Assembly: GCF_041146795.1 (NCBI RefSeq)
Contig: NC_135176.1
Location: forward strand, 19,541,786 to 19,605,785
DNA from: Maylandia zebra
Taxonomy: Eukaryota; Chordata; Actinopteri; Cichliformes; Cichlidae
Direction: 5' to 3'
Length of the DNA stretch: 64,000 nucleotides
Below, in pieces: positions 12,628 through 24,074 of the stretch. Numbering within the stretch: the stretch's first letter is position 1; each line of letters starts with the position of its first letter. The position numbers and the translations under genes were made by a program. The notes under the pieces are model-generated. The model made no database searches, was not told where the DNA came from, and saw only the letters and a program-made list of their open reading frames with translations.

Positions 12628-12965
12628 ATGAGAACCTCCTTCTTTCAGCCAGAGCCCTGAAGGTGTCTCATAGGATGGCTCTTTCACCATGACAGCTACC
12701 CAAAACATGCCACCATGGCAACAAAGGAGGGGCTAAAGAAGAAACACTTCAAGGTAATGGAGTAGCATTGCTGATCTCCAGACTTCTAGACCTCACCCTG
12801 TAAAAAATCTGAGGGGGGCAGCCTGAAAATTTTCACAGTTTCTGTAAAGAGGAGTGGGTCAAATTCCCTTCTAGGATGTGTGCAAACCTAGTGACCATCT
12901 ACAAGAAACGTCTTTTGCCTGTGCTTGCTAACAAGCAAAAGTACAAAGTCATGTTTTGCTTGGGA

Positions 12966-15224
12966 ATGTAAAACCTATTTCGATCAATGACATTTAAAAC
13001 AATTTATAACTTTTTTATAATGTCCTTCTTCTGGATTTTTGGTTGATATTCTGTCTCTCTCTATTAGATTGAAACTACCATAAAACGAGAGTCTGATGAT
13101 TTCATTACAAGGGAGCAAACTTACAAATTTAGGATTGGATCAGATAACTGTTTCCCCCCACAATACAAATTCCTGACTGCACATTTGATAACGCTGTCTT
13201 ATGCTACCCAAAGCAAACACACAAAAAACACACTTCTGGCTGAGGTTAGTAGACATCAGAAGCACGCACTTTCAGTCTGGTGTGAGCGTCTAAGCCGTAA
13301 CTGAGTTCTAGTTTTGACACTGCCACAAGCGTGCGTGTGTGTGTCATGTGTAAATGCAAGCAGCTTAGAGCCTTAGACGACAGCTGATGACAGGACAATC
13401 ATGAAGTATTCCTGCAGAGGTGTCACCTTACAGTGGAAGGGCCTGGAAAACCTCAGAGACAAATTCTGATCAGGCGAACTCAGCAGTGATGTTGGATGTG
13501 TAAAAATCCTGGAATGAGGAAGAAAACAGATGAGAAGGAGAAAAATATCCTCTAAAAAGCTTCAAAAGAGCCAAAGTAAAACAGCAGAAGATCTGAAATG
13601 GACAGAGTTATGATTTTATATGTAACATGTAGCACACATTATTTTGACCTCATGAGAACACAAGCACAGCAGAAAATGAGCGCACATGTCTCAAAACAGA
13701 GAAAATCACATCAGTTCATTACAGATTAATGTAGCAAATCTACAACCCTACCATCCCTTGTAGAAAGACTGAGTCTGTCAGTCTGTTTCATCTTCTCCAG
13801 ATTCTCCTGCTCCTCATGGAATCAGAAACGTAAGTTTCCTCAGGCTTTCCTCCAGAGCAGGAGGCTCCCCAGTCCTTACAGCGAAACCACATTACACAAA
13901 CTATGTGTGTGTCTGCCCTTCAAGGGGAGGAGAGGAGCTGTGGCAGGCCCTCTGCTCAAACACACAGTACCCGTCCAAGTCCAGAAGAGGGCAACCTTTC
14001 TGCCGCTCATGATGCAACTTCCTGTATTCAGATCGGCCCATGCTTTCTCTATCAATCTTGAACGTGTGAGCACGTGCAATGTATATAAATAGCATCAGCA
14101 GGAGAAGGAGGAGGAAGAGGAGGAGGACTGGGACGAGGGCTGGCGCCTTTTCACATTGTGTGAGATGTAAACATGACACAGCAAACACCTCCTCAGACAC
14201 TCAGTGCTGGAAATGAGGCTCCAGTAGGTGCGCTGAAAACTCAGGCATCAGTCTGAAAGCAGCTCTCTGGTTGCCATGGAAGCGCTGCAGCGGTACATTT
14301 GCATTCTGAGCACAGTCACCAAGACAACTGTGGGAACGTTCTAGAATGGGACGTTTGCTAGGAGACAAGTGTCGACTGACAAACAGACAGAACCATGTTT
14401 GGGTTTTAATGAGTGATTTTTGTAAACCTAATTTCTCGCTATAGCTTATTTATATTTTGTTTTCTTTTTAATACATTATATATATATGTATATACATATA
14501 TGTGTGTATATTTGTGCGTATATTACTCATGTCAAAATTTAATTTTATTTAAACTGCCAGCTTCACTAGAAAGTAATGGTTCATGGTTCAGCAGTCTTGG
14601 TCTCTTATGTGTCCTTCACCTTGTTTTACCAGGTTAAAATGTGCATATATGAAGGTGTAGAGTCCCAGTTTTCCAGAATCAGATGAAGGACTAATTTCTG
14701 AAAACTGGACTATGAGTCTTCACAGTTTTCCTCCTCAGACTTGTCTGGACCCTGAATGCTCTCTCTGCTTTAATTTTTCAAGCCCAGAAAAGCCAACTAT
14801 GTAGGTGTTTGTGTGTATGATAGAGCACATTTGTAAAAAAAAAAATGCTACTAGCTACAATACCATTTCCTATGTTTTTCTTACCTAATAAGGTAGCTAA
14901 TACGATAATGCCTTTACAGCGGACATGCGGAAGCGACTCTTCATGTGTAAGATTATATCCCTATGACACCTATAGCAGGGCTCAAAGACTTATCCTTATA
15001 ATAATCCCTCTGAAGACTGGGCTATACTGCCACCCAGTGCTGTAATTTGAAATAAAAGCTTACTTCAGTTTAAATTCCACTATTTATAATTTAACTTATA
15101 ATCAAATTATAAAGAACACAATTACAGCAGTGCAGCAGGAGAAGTTAACTGTTGACTAATAAAAACGTAAAATACCCTTATACCTGCTAAATTATAGTGT
15201 ATTAACTATTAACTGTTTGAATAT
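12966..15224. other. Upstream region of the CLUH-like gene, no confirmed exon
   Basis: The exon at 10158 needs at least one upstream non-coding exon. A donor-like ctgtaag/gtgac on the minus strand near 13430 is a candidate. A tatataaata occurs at about 14082-14091. Simple TA/TG-rich sequence lies at 14475-14520. No other structure seen. Confidence 0.35.
13876..14200 (-). other. Unassigned open frame with a hydrophobic segment, no ATG start
   Basis: An uninterrupted minus-strand frame of about 99 codons. It would encode a short polar start, a Leu-rich hydrophobic run of about 23 residues ([18 protein letters not shown]), then a basic/polar tail with LHHERQKGCPLLDLDGYC. The frame opens with GTG directly after an in-frame stop, and the first ATG lies inside the hydrophobic run. 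A normal product would therefore need splicing from elsewhere, and no acceptor fits without including the stop. It could be chance; the poly-Leu part comes from a GGA-rich low-complexity tract. Confidence 0.2.
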
Positions 15225-15592
15225 TTCTCCCATCCATCCATTCGCTTCCGTTTATCCTTTTCAGGGTTGTGGAGGGCGCTGGAGCCTATCCCAGCTGTCA
15301 TAGAGCGAGAGGCGGGGTACACCCTGGACAGGTTGCAGGGCTAACACACAGAGACAGAAGGCCATTCGCACTCACACTCACTCCCGCATTCACGCCTATG
15401 GGCAATTTAGATTGACCAATTAACCTATCCCCACTGTGAGAGAAAGCTGGAGAGTACCCAGAGAGAACTCACGTAAACACGAGTAGAACATGCAAACTCC
15501 ACACAGAGAGACTCCAGCTTGATGGTGGAATTGAACTCAGGACCTTCTTGCTGTGCGACAACAATGCTAACGACCGTGTTGCCCAAATATGC
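15225..15592. repeat. Dispersed fish repeat (LINE 3'-end type), decayed
   Basis: Begins with a catccatccattcgcttccg-like start and contains the well-known fish repeat segments gggtacaccctggacaggtt and cctatgggcaatttagattg. I recognise it as a very common interspersed repeat of ray-finned fish, often linked to LINE 3' ends. No coding part remains. Exact family is not certain. Confidence 0.65.
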
Positions 15593-15679
15593 CCCAAATA
15601 TGAATATGAAATATGGGGGTGGAGTCGGGTTACTGTTTTATAATTTATTTTTACACCCGGGTTAGTTTTGCTTCCATTT

Positions 15680-15935
15680 TGGGCATCTGTGAGGATATGG
15701 AGTGAGTCATCTACTACTCAAAAGGTTGTTGGATCGATTCTTGACTCCTCCATGCCAAAGAATCCTTAGGGAAGATACTAGACCTACAAGTTGCTTCTGA
15801 TGCATCTACTGGAATGTCACAAAGTACCTATGCATACATAATATGAATGCACCATACACTGTATGAATGTGTGTGTGATTGGGTGAATGAGACGTAGTAC
15901 TAGGAAGTGTTTTGAATGTTCAACTGAGAAGAAGG
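15680..15935. repeat. Decayed interspersed repeat (tgaatgtgtgtgtgattggg type)
   Basis: The tail gtatgaatgtgtgtgtgatt gggtgaatga, and the upstream 'caaaaggttgttggatcgat tcttgactcctcc' segment, match in style a common short interspersed repeat of fish. It is heavily mutated and no flanking duplication was found. Confidence 0.4.
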
Positions 15936-16135
15936 GTGCTATTTGAACACCAACCCATTTGCCAATTTTTTGCTGTCTCTACATCCAATAACTTAATCAC
16001 TTTCACTAGAGTGATTAATGCCAGGTCATCATTGGAATAGATTGAGCTATTCACCTCAATTTTAAGATCCTTGTGTTTTCTGTGTTTGCATTTGACCTTT
16101 CTATCTATTTTATCAGCATTTCTTTTGCCTACTTA

Positions 16136-17739
16136 CAGTGGGGCAAAAAAGTATTTAGTCAGCCACCGATTGTGCAAGTTCCCACACTTAAAATGATGAC
16201 AGAGGTCAGTAATTTGCACCAGAGGTACACTTCAACTGTGAGAGACAGAATGTGAAAAAAAAATCCATGAATCCACATGGTAGGATTTGTAAAGAATTTA
16301 TTCGTAAATCAGGGTGGAAAATAAGTATTTGGTCAATAACAAAAATACAACTCAATACTGTGTAACATAACCTTTGTTGGCAATAACAGAGGTCAAACGT
16401 TTACTATAGGTCTTTACCAGGTTTGCACACACAGTAGCTGGTATTTTGGCCCATTCCTCCATGCAGATCTTCTCGAGAGCAGTGATGTTTTGGGGCTGTC
16501 GCCGAGCAACACGGACTTTCAACTCCCGCCACAGATTTTCTATGGGGTTGAGGTCTGGAGACTGGCTAGGCCACTCCAGGACTTTCAAATGCTTCTTACG
16601 GAGCCACTCCTTTGTTGCCCGGGCGGTGTGTTTTGGATCATTGTCATGTTGGAAGACCCAGCCTCGTTTCATCTTCAAAGTTCTCACTGATGGAAGGAGG
16701 TTTTGGCTCAAAATCTCACGATACATGGCCCCATTCATTCTGTCCTTAACACGGATCAGTCGTCCTGTCCCCTTGGCAGAAAAACAGCCCCATAGCATGA
16801 TGTTTCCACCCCCATGCTTCACAGTAGGTATGGTGTTCTTGGGATGCAACTCAGTATTCTTCTTCTTCCAAACACGACGAGTTGAGTTTATACCAAAAAG
16901 TTCTACTTTGGTTTCATCTGACCACATGACATTCTCCCAATCCTCTGCTGCATCATCCATGTGCTCTCTGGCAAACTTCAGACGGGCCTGGACATGCACT
17001 GGCTTCAGCAGCGGAACACGTCTGGCACTGCGGGATTTGATTCCCTGCCGTTGTAGTGTGTTACTGATGGTGACCTTTGTTACTTTGGTCCCAGCTCTCT
17101 GCAGGTCATTCACCAGGTCCCCCCGTGTGGTTCTGGGATCTTTGCTCACCGTTCTCATGATCATTTTGACCCCACGGGATGAGATCTTGCGTGGAGCCCC
17201 AGATCGAGGGAGATTATCAGTGGTCTTGTATGTCTTCCATTTTCTGATGATTGCTCCCACAGTTGATTTTTTCACACCAAGCTGCTTGCCTATTGTAGAT
17301 TCACTCTTCCCAGTCTGGTGCAGGTCTACAATACTTTTCCTGGTGTCCTTCGAAAGCTCTTTGGTCTTGGCCATGGCGGAGTTTGGAGTCTGACTGTTTG
17401 CGGCTGTGGACAGGTGTCTTTTATACAGGTGATGAGTTCAAACAGGTGCCATTCATACAGGGAACGAGTGGGGGACAGAAAAGCTTCTTACAGAAGACGT
17501 TACAGCTCTGTGAGAGCCAGAGATTTTCCTTGTTTGAGGTGACCAAATACTTATTTTCCACCCTAATTTACGAATAAATTCTTTACAAATCCCTCCATGT
17601 GAATTCATGGATTTTTTTTTCACATTCTGTCTCTCACAGTTGATGTGTACCTCTGGTGCAAATTACTGACCTCTGTCATCATTTTAAGTGGGGGAACTTG
17701 CACAATCAGTGGCTGACTAAATACTTTTTTGCCCCACTG
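16136..17739 (-). mobile_element. Young, apparently complete Tc1/mariner element (1,604 bp)
   Basis: Begins CAGTGGGGCAAAAAAGTATT and ends with its inverse, flanked by TA dinucleotides at 16134-16135 and 17740-17741, the Tc1/mariner target duplication. Terminal inverted repeats extend about 200 bp at each end, to about 16345 and from about 17535. Over the outer 118 bp I count only about three differences between the two ends. A single 340-codon transposase frame fills the interior. Near-identical ends plus an open frame point to a recent insertion in the spacer between the CLUH-like gene and ccdc92b. Confidence 0.95.
16352..17374 (-). CDS. Tc1/mariner transposase, 340 aa, uninterrupted
   Basis: Cut-and-paste DNA transposase. 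Order of parts: an N-terminal paired-type helix-turn-helix (residues about 1-55, [31 protein letters not shown]), a GRPR-like hook ([11 protein letters not shown]), a second HTH with [16 protein letters not shown], then the DDE catalytic core. Catalytic residues visible: Asp in [11 protein letters not shown], Asp in [11 protein letters not shown], and Glu in [11 protein letters not shown]; 34 residues separate the last two, the D34E spacing of Tc1. The glycine-rich [20 protein letters not shown] box is present. Length matches full-size Tc1 transposases (about 340). No stop or frameshift; whether it is active cannot be told from one copy. Confidence 0.95.
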   Translation of the reverse strand: MAKTKELSKDTRKSIVDLHQTGKSESTIGKQLGVKKSTVGAIIRKWKTYKTTDNLPRSGAPRKISSRGVKMIMRTVSKDPRTTRGDLVNDLQRAGTKVTKVTISNTLQRQGIKSRSARRVPLLKPVHVQARLKFAREHMDDAAEDWENVMWSDETKVELFGINSTRRVWKKKNTELHPKNTIPTVKHGGGNIMLWGCFSAKGTGRLIRVKDRMNGAMYREILSQNLLPSVRTLKMKRGWVFQHDNDPKHTARATKEWLRKKHLKVLEWPSQSPDLNPIENLWRELKVRVARRQPQNITALEKICMEEWAKIPATVCANLVKTYSKRLTSVIANKGYVTQY

Positions 17740-18440
17740 TATGTATGACCTAAGCCTGGAATAAAGATTTGGATGATGCACTTTCCCCCTACCTTTGTGT
17801 CCTTAAAGAATCTTCTAAGGAAACATGTAATGAATATAAAATAAATTATTACAGCTTAGTGGGAGACTTAACTAGGGCAGAGAACTCGCTAATGTTATTA
17901 GAGGCAGCCTAAGAAGTCAACTATAGAACAAAAAACATGACCACATAATTTTCGGCCATTAACAGGCACATTGCATGGATTTAATAAAGTGCGAATGATT
18001 ACAAAATGTCCCTAAGCCTTTCAGAGTGACTCTCCAAACCTGCAGTACAGCTTGTGCAGTGAGAAAGCAGACAGCCACTTTATCGGCACGATGTCAGTGT
18101 TCATGAACCCAGAGGCAAGGCTACTAATTATAGGAAAAAAGCTGTGATCAACAGTGTTTAAATCAAAAGGCATCCATATGAAGCCATTAATCTTCTTTGC
18201 TTTTTTTGCCCTGTTTCTTCACACTTTCAGACTATAAGCTGCACCATCAATTTAACAAATTCACCTAATAACGTCTACGTGTAGGTTGGATCACGCACTC
18301 CTGCACAACTTAACTCTAACCTCCCAAAATCTACACACAATCACAAGGTTACATCGCTCTCATCTGGATCTTTTTCTAGTATAACTGCATCAGACGTTAG
18401 CTGAGACCTGTTGGAAGACAACGCCACCTCCCTGTCTTCA

Positions 18441-21400
18441 TCACAGAGCAGTTTCTCCCTCCCCTGCTCCCATGTCCACCCTCCTGGGCACCCTGCTGTC
18501 ATCAATATCCTCCCATTCGTCCTCCAGCCCTTCTCCATCCTGTGATCTGACTGGCTGGTGCATGCGGAGGAGGCGGTACCTAAGTGGCACCAGGAAGAGG
18601 GCGGGGTCAGGCATGGGGTGTGGCTGCTGTGGTGATGTCACTCTCTCCTGTGGGACGCAAGCCCTGACCCTCTCCTCTCTTACGCTGATGCGCATCCTCT
18701 GCCTTGCCTCTGATTGGCTGGGAGAGACAGGAGGAGGTGGAGACAGTAGCCAGTCTGAGCTCTCCCCTTCACCATCTTCATCATCTTCATCCTCCTCTTC
18801 TTCCTCTTCCTCCTCCTCCTGCTCCTTTCCTCTGGCCTCCTCCTCTCCCTCAGGAGCAGACCCACTGCTCTGCTGCTGCTGGAACAGTTTTAACCGCGCA
18901 GTGTGCAGCTCGTGACAGAGGGTCGTGGTCGTGACATTTTGCCGCTGAAGCTCACGACTCAGCAGTGTGATCTTGTGGCTTCGACGTTTCAGCTCCTCTA
19001 AGAAACGTCGCTCTTCTTCTCTGAGGCTCCTCCCGAGTGCCGATGCCCGTGCCCGGCTGGCCCGCAGTTCCCCCCGTGCAGCGACCATCATGCAGTGCTG
19101 GTCCTGTAGAAGTCGCTCTGCAGCATCACAACGTGCCGCCAGCTCTGCCTCCTCCTCTGTGAAGCATATATGAAAACACAAACACACAGAAATGCAGGTT
19201 CAGTGGATACTAAAGCTATGAGATACACTACAAATTATGAGGGGTTCACTGTTTACCTTCTAGTGCCAGACTTTGGTCTGTTTTTCTGTGCTTAATATCT
19301 GTTGATTCATCTACTTAACCATTCATTCTTATCTTATTCTGCATGAATTTCACTTTTCACTGTGCTTTCTGTCTACTTTTGCTTATCAGTCAGTGAAACC
19401 TGGCCCAATAATTAAAAAAAAAAAATCTATTATTTAGATCACATTTTGCATCAGAGCTTACGGTACAGGGTACAATCACAAAGTTCCAAAACCTTCAGTT
19501 TGGCAGATCTCCACCTGCATGCATTATTGTGCATTAGGGACCATTTCCAGCACTGTGTAGTAACTGTAACTCTTAGTTTCTCTTTGCCAACATAAAAAGG
19601 ATTTGTTTGACAGCACTCAGCACCTCAGTTGAGTCCAAGGACTCGATTAAGATCGATCTAAGAAGGTGAATTACAGGTTTACACATGTCAGGAATGCCTC
19701 TTGGAGCCAGTTCTAAACATCTGCACATTCCAACATCAGTTCAACCAACTGTAAGTACAGCTTTTTCAGAGAACCCACACTGTCACCCTCAGATTAGTGG
19801 AAACTGGTTAGGTTGTTCAAGAATGGTAAATGGCCTGCATTTGTATAGCGCTTTTCTAGTCCCTAAGGACCCCAAAGCGCTTCACACTACATTCAGTCCA
19901 TCCATCCATCCATCCATCCATCCATCCATCCATCCATCCATTTTCATCCGCTTTGTCCGGGGCCGGGTCGCGGGGGCAGCAGCCTAAGCAAAGAGGCCCA
20001 GACCTCCCTCTCCCCAGCCACCTCCTCCAGCTTATCCGGGGGAATACCAAGGCGTTCCCAGGCCAGCCGAGAGATATAATCTCTCCAGCGTGTCCTGGGT
20101 CTGCCCCGGGGCCTCCTCCCGGTGGGACATGCCTGGAACACCTCACCCAGGAGGCGCCCAGGGGGCATCCTTGTCAGGTGCCCGAACCACCTCAGCTGGC
20201 TCCTTTCGATGTGGAGCAGCAGCTGCTCTACTCTGAGCCCCTCCCGGATGGCCGAACTTCTCACCCTATCTCTAAGGGAGAGGCCAGCCACCCTTCGGAG
20301 GAAGCTCATTTCTGCCGCTTGTATCCGCGATCTCGTTCTTTCGGTCACTACCCACAGCTCGTGGCCATAGGTGAGGGTAGGGACGTAGATCGACCGGTAA
20401 ATTGAGAGCTTCGCTTTTACACTCAGCTCCCTCTTCACCACGACGGCAGCGTCCGCATTACTGCAGCTGCAGCCCCAATCCGTCTGTCGATCTCCAGCTC
20501 CCTTCTCCCATCACTCGCGAACAAGACCCCGAGATACTTGAACTCCTCCACTTGGGGCAGGAACTCATCCCCGACCCGGAGTGGGCACTCCACCCTTTTC
20601 CGGCTGAGAACCATGGCCTCAGATTTGAAGGTGCTGATCCTCATTCCCGCTGCTTCACACTCGGCTGCGAACCGCTCCAGTGCGAGCTGGAGGCCCTCAC
20701 CCGATGAAGCCAACAGAACCACATCATCTGCAAAAATCAGAGATGAGATTCTGAGGCCACTACATTCAGTCATTCACCCATTCACACACATTCACACACT
20801 GGCGATGGCAAGCTACATTGTAGCCACAGCTGCCCTGGGGCGCACTGACAGAGGCAAGGCTGCCGGACACTGGCGCCACCGGGCCCTCTGACCACCACCA
20901 GTAGGCAAACATGGGGTTAGTATCTTGCCCAAGGATATTTGGCATGCAGTCAGGAGGCAGCCTGGGATCGAACCACCACCGAAGAATAATCAGGAACCAG
21001 CAAGGCTCAAGCCTCCCATGAACTGGAAACTGCTGGAATACCAGCATCACTGTCCACAGTGAAGTGAGTTTTATATCACCAAGGACTGGGAGGATTTCAA
21101 CCAAGAAAGAAGCACACCTTCAAGGTCGAGGCCCACAGAGACGAGCCAAACGCCTTCTGGGGAAAATGTGATGGTCAGATGAGACAAAGATTGAGCTGTT
21201 TCGCCACAATGAATAGAGGTGTGTTCGCAGGAGTAAAGGTGAGGCTTTCAAACCTAAGAACAGTGTAGCAAATGTGAAGCATGGTGGTGGTAGCATCATG
21301 CTCTGGGGCTGTTTGCTGTGATACCGGTACATTAGAATGGAATAATGAGTGATTGAGTGTTCCCACAGGATGATGATTACAAACTAGAGATGGACCGATC

Positions 21401-24074
21401 CGATATTACGTATCGGTATCGGTCCGATACTGACCTAAATTACTGGATCGGATATCGGAGAAAAATAAAAAATGTAATCCGATCCATTAAATATCACGAA
21501 AGCACCTCACAAAACTTGCAACACACCGTAACTCACCTCAGAACGTTAGCACGTCGGAGCAGTATGCATCACGTGATAGAGCGGCTGTGGCATGCCGACC
21601 TGTCAGTGGTCTGGATAGCATGTGGAGCTTCGCTAGCAACCCGGCATTTCATCTCCGACAAAGTTATCCCAAGAGAAGTAAAGCAAGTGTGTAAGTCCAT
21701 CTCTGAATGTTTGTAAAGCATTCCTGCGTTAAGCTTAACAAGCGATATATGGAGCGACTGCCTCTTCTTGCTGCTACTTCAATCATGAAACTGCTTAACG
21801 ATCAGCTGATCGGCTTTTCTGTCAGGAGTCCGTGTCTCTAGTTTGCTTTTGGCCCACTTTGCACCAGAAAGAGGAAACCAGCGGATAAACAACAGCAGCA
21901 CGTTTAAGCTTGATCAGCTGTTGTTAGAATTTATTTAATATTACTTTCTACTCGAGGATCTTTTTCTACGTAGCTGACGCTGGTAACTGTGCAGGGGCGG
22001 ATCTAGCAAAGTTTAGCCAGGGGGGCCGATAGGGCATTAACAGGGAAAAGGGGGCACAAAGACATACTTTTCTTTCTTATTCTCATTTAAAATGTCTAGC
22101 TTTTAATAAATAATTATCTGCCACCCAAAGTTTTAATTTGATGTAAAATGAATAGAAGTCAATTACTGTATATAGTAACTATTAAGTCTAATATATATAC
22201 CCTAGTAAGCTATAGTACTTTTTCCTTTGGGAAGGTACCATCTGTGCAGTCTGCAATTCTGTTGAAGAAAGATGTTGAATCTATTTAATATTTCTTGAAA
22301 AATAATTGATTTCTGTGCCTTTTTTTTCACACTGCATCAAATTAAGGTTGATTACGTCGATTAAGCATCATGAGGTGGAGCGTGAGGGGTGGTTCCCTAT
22401 TTTTTATTTATTTATTTTTGTTGTTGCTGGGAGTTGGAACCCTATTAGTTAGGTTGCTTAATATTTATGCTAAGTACTCTTTAAAATACCAGAATAGGGA
22501 GGATGGTGTAGGTTTAAGTTTATTAGATTGATCAGTATTGCTGAACTATGAAATTTTTTTTTTGCATACAGGTATAACAGAATAGCTTTAGTGTAGTTGT
22601 TGTTTTAAACTTGAGTATGAACTTATACAAAATGCAGCAAGATATTTAAAAAACAGTTTTGTTTATTAAAAAACACTATATCGGATTCATATCGGTATCG
22701 GCAGATATCCAAATTTATGATATCGGTATCGGTATCGGACATAAAAAAGTGGTATCGTGCCATCTCTATTACAAACACATCAAATCTGAATTTGGATATC
22801 TGGAAAAGCAAGCTAACATTAAGCTTCTGAAGTCCCAGCCTCAACACTATTGAAAATTTGTGGGTCTGTGCCAGGAAACCAATTCTGCCAAGAAGCGTGG
22901 TCAAACATGCAGCCAGAATTATGAGGCTGAATGTCTTGACTATGATTTGAAAACCAAACTGGGGTTGTTAGTGGGAATGTCTACATTGTCAAAGGCGACA
23001 CATCAGGTCAGAATCATGACTGGGGAACACCATGCATTATTAAAAACATGCTACATCAGCAGAACTACCACTTATCGCCCACCCCACTCACCAAGTTTGA
23101 AAACTTTCTACTTTGTCTCCCTCTCCCAAATGAAATTAAAGATTAAGGGTAGCTGTTTTGACCACATCAAGAATCAAATCAAGAGAGACATGAGTCTAAT
23201 TTGTCAGTATTATACTACAGTACTATATAGTGGCAGACACACTGGAAGCAGAGTGCTACCTAAGAGGTATATCTACAAAGTAAGGGCTAAATTTCAGTGA
23301 GCTAGGATCTTTAATTATTTTTTAGAAGAGTCACAAAACTTTATAATCTCACGTCATTTTGATAACTTTATTTGATATATTTTAAATATGCAACTCAAAA
23401 TGCTAACAACAAACCAATATCATCATGTACTGCTACAAATAAGTCAACACTGGGATCTACAGACATAACTTTTTATTTCCCTAGGCTCATTTTTAACTAT
23501 GACAGCAGCTAATCCAGCTGATAACTGAAAAACAAGATTTTAAATCACGGTATTTAAAATCTATTATCGACTTGTAGCTCTGCTTTGTGACAATTTACAA
23601 TAAATATAGATTTCATAAATATTAACAAGCTTGCCCTGTCAGTGTAACCCTGTTAATTCTCAGTTGTCCTCTGCCCATCTTTTCTTTTTTAGATCTCTAC
23701 AGCTATGATATAAAGTTTCAGCGTCTCTCATATATCATTTTTCCCTTGCTCAGCAAGGGTTTGTAATTTCTCACCTGCTGTGTTTCTGTCGGGAAACCTG
23801 GAGTCCAGCTCACAGCTCAGCTCTGCAGGCAAGAAAGGAAGTAGTACAACAGGCTGGCAGACAGACAAATATAAGACAAGTAAGTACATAATGAGATGGC
23901 AAGAGCAGTTCACCTGTACACTGACCGTGACAGCGCCTCTTCAGGTGTGTGATCTCCAGCTGCAGGCCAGTCAGCATGGCCAGGTGCTCCTGCTTCAGGA
24001 AGGTGATGCCTCTCTCCACACTGGCCACCTGCTGCTCGAGCCTCCCGGCATCCATGGCCGAACCCCTGCAGAAC
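18441..24074 (-). CDS. ccdc92b: Coiled-coil domain-containing protein 92B, 297 aa
   Basis: Three coding exons on the minus strand: 24074-23926 (start codon 24055-24053), 23822-23775, 19156-18441 (stop at 18443-18441); phases join to 298 codons. The first exon gives [19 protein letters not shown] then a coiled coil ending LKRRCH, matching the CCDC92 N-terminal heptads (LQREHASTLKGLHSEIRRLQ in the human paralogue). The last exon holds the second CCDC92 block, [19 protein letters not shown] ... [11 protein letters not shown], then an acidic run (about 15 Glu/Asp), and the short PMPDPALFL motif that CCDC92 also has. Function of CCDC92B itself is little known; CCDC92 is a centrosome/ciliary-base interactor. 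A splice acceptor just 5' of 24074 shows a non-coding first exon exists, probably ending at the donor at 24451-24450. The gap between exons 2 and 3 is 4.6 kb of repeats. Confidence 0.9.
19826..20985. repeat. Dispersed fish repeat ('tttgtatagcgctttt' family) split by a LINE
   Basis: The left part 19826-19898 (aatggtaaatggcctgcatt, tgtatagcgctttt, ccccaaagcgctt) and right part 20758-20985 (ggcgatggcaagctacattg, cactgacagaggcaaggct, ggcgccaccgggccctctga) are the two halves of one very common ray-finned fish repeat. They are separated by the LINE at 19899-20757, with 14 bp (cactacattcagtc) repeated at the junctions. Confidence 0.75.
19899..20757 (-). mobile_element. 5'-truncated non-LTR retrotransposon (LINE) fragment, 859 bp
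   Basis: Minus-strand fragment carrying the C-terminal half of a LINE reverse transcriptase and its tail. It includes the RT active-site box [13 protein letters not shown] (FADD form), followed by [20 protein letters not shown] and the C-terminal [17 protein letters not shown] block. The 3' end is a (CATC/GATG)n run of about 11 units at 19899-19940. It is flanked by 14-bp direct repeats (19885-19898 and 20758-20771), a normal LINE target duplication. The RT sequence is split between two frames near 20440. Looks like a Rex1/L2-like element, but the clade is not certain. Confidence 0.85.
20986..22960 (+). mobile_element. Tc1/mariner relic split by a hAT element
   Basis: Left part 20986-21384 and right part 22777-22960 belong to one degraded Tc1-like transposase gene in plus orientation. 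The left part includes gatggtcagatgagacaaag attgagctgtt (the WSDET.IELF catalytic region) and gtgaagcatggtggtggtag (the [12 protein letters not shown] box); the right part includes cctcaacactattgaaaatt tgtgg (the N..IENLW region with catalytic Glu). The region is frameshifted throughout. The hAT at 21385-22768 is inserted between the two. Confidence 0.8.
21385..22768. mobile_element. hAT non-autonomous element (1,384 bp), perfect 8-bp target duplication
   Basis: Starts TAGAGATGGACCGATCCGAT and ends with GTGCCATCTCTA; flanked by ttacaaac at 21377-21384 and 22769-22776 (exact 8 bp). Both subterminal regions carry runs of the 'tatcggtatcgg' motif, in opposite orientation at the two ends. No transposase frame found. 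It is a different family from the hAT elements at 11049 and 55075, whose ends read ctgggtgata/ctgggcgata. Confidence 0.9.

Larger units (their letters stand above)
10550..12965 (+). mobile_element. Tc1/mariner transposon relic, split by a hAT element
   Basis: Left part 10550-11048 and right part 12636-12965 are collinear with a Tc1-like transposase gene read on the plus strand. The left part contains the equivalent of the conserved [12 protein letters not shown] region (aagcatagaggtggaaacat) and of AKGTGR; the right part carries the sequence after it, with pieces like the HDN..KHTA..ATKE region and, near the end, a C-terminal transposase piece. Both ends lack clear terminal repeats and the frame is degraded. 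The hAT element at 11049-12627 interrupts it, proven by a direct 8-bp duplication of target sequence. Confidence 0.8.

Noticed and set aside
16446-17393. 315-codon plus-strand frame over the Tc1 element
   Set aside because: Antisense shadow of the intact transposase; no motif of its own.
18472-18934. Plus-strand Ser-rich frames opposite ccdc92b
   Set aside because: Created by the Glu/Asp run of the CCDC92B exon on the other strand.
20402-20891. Plus-strand frames over the LINE fragment
   Set aside because: The conserved reverse transcriptase motifs (FADD box, GRPRTRWRD) are on the minus strand.
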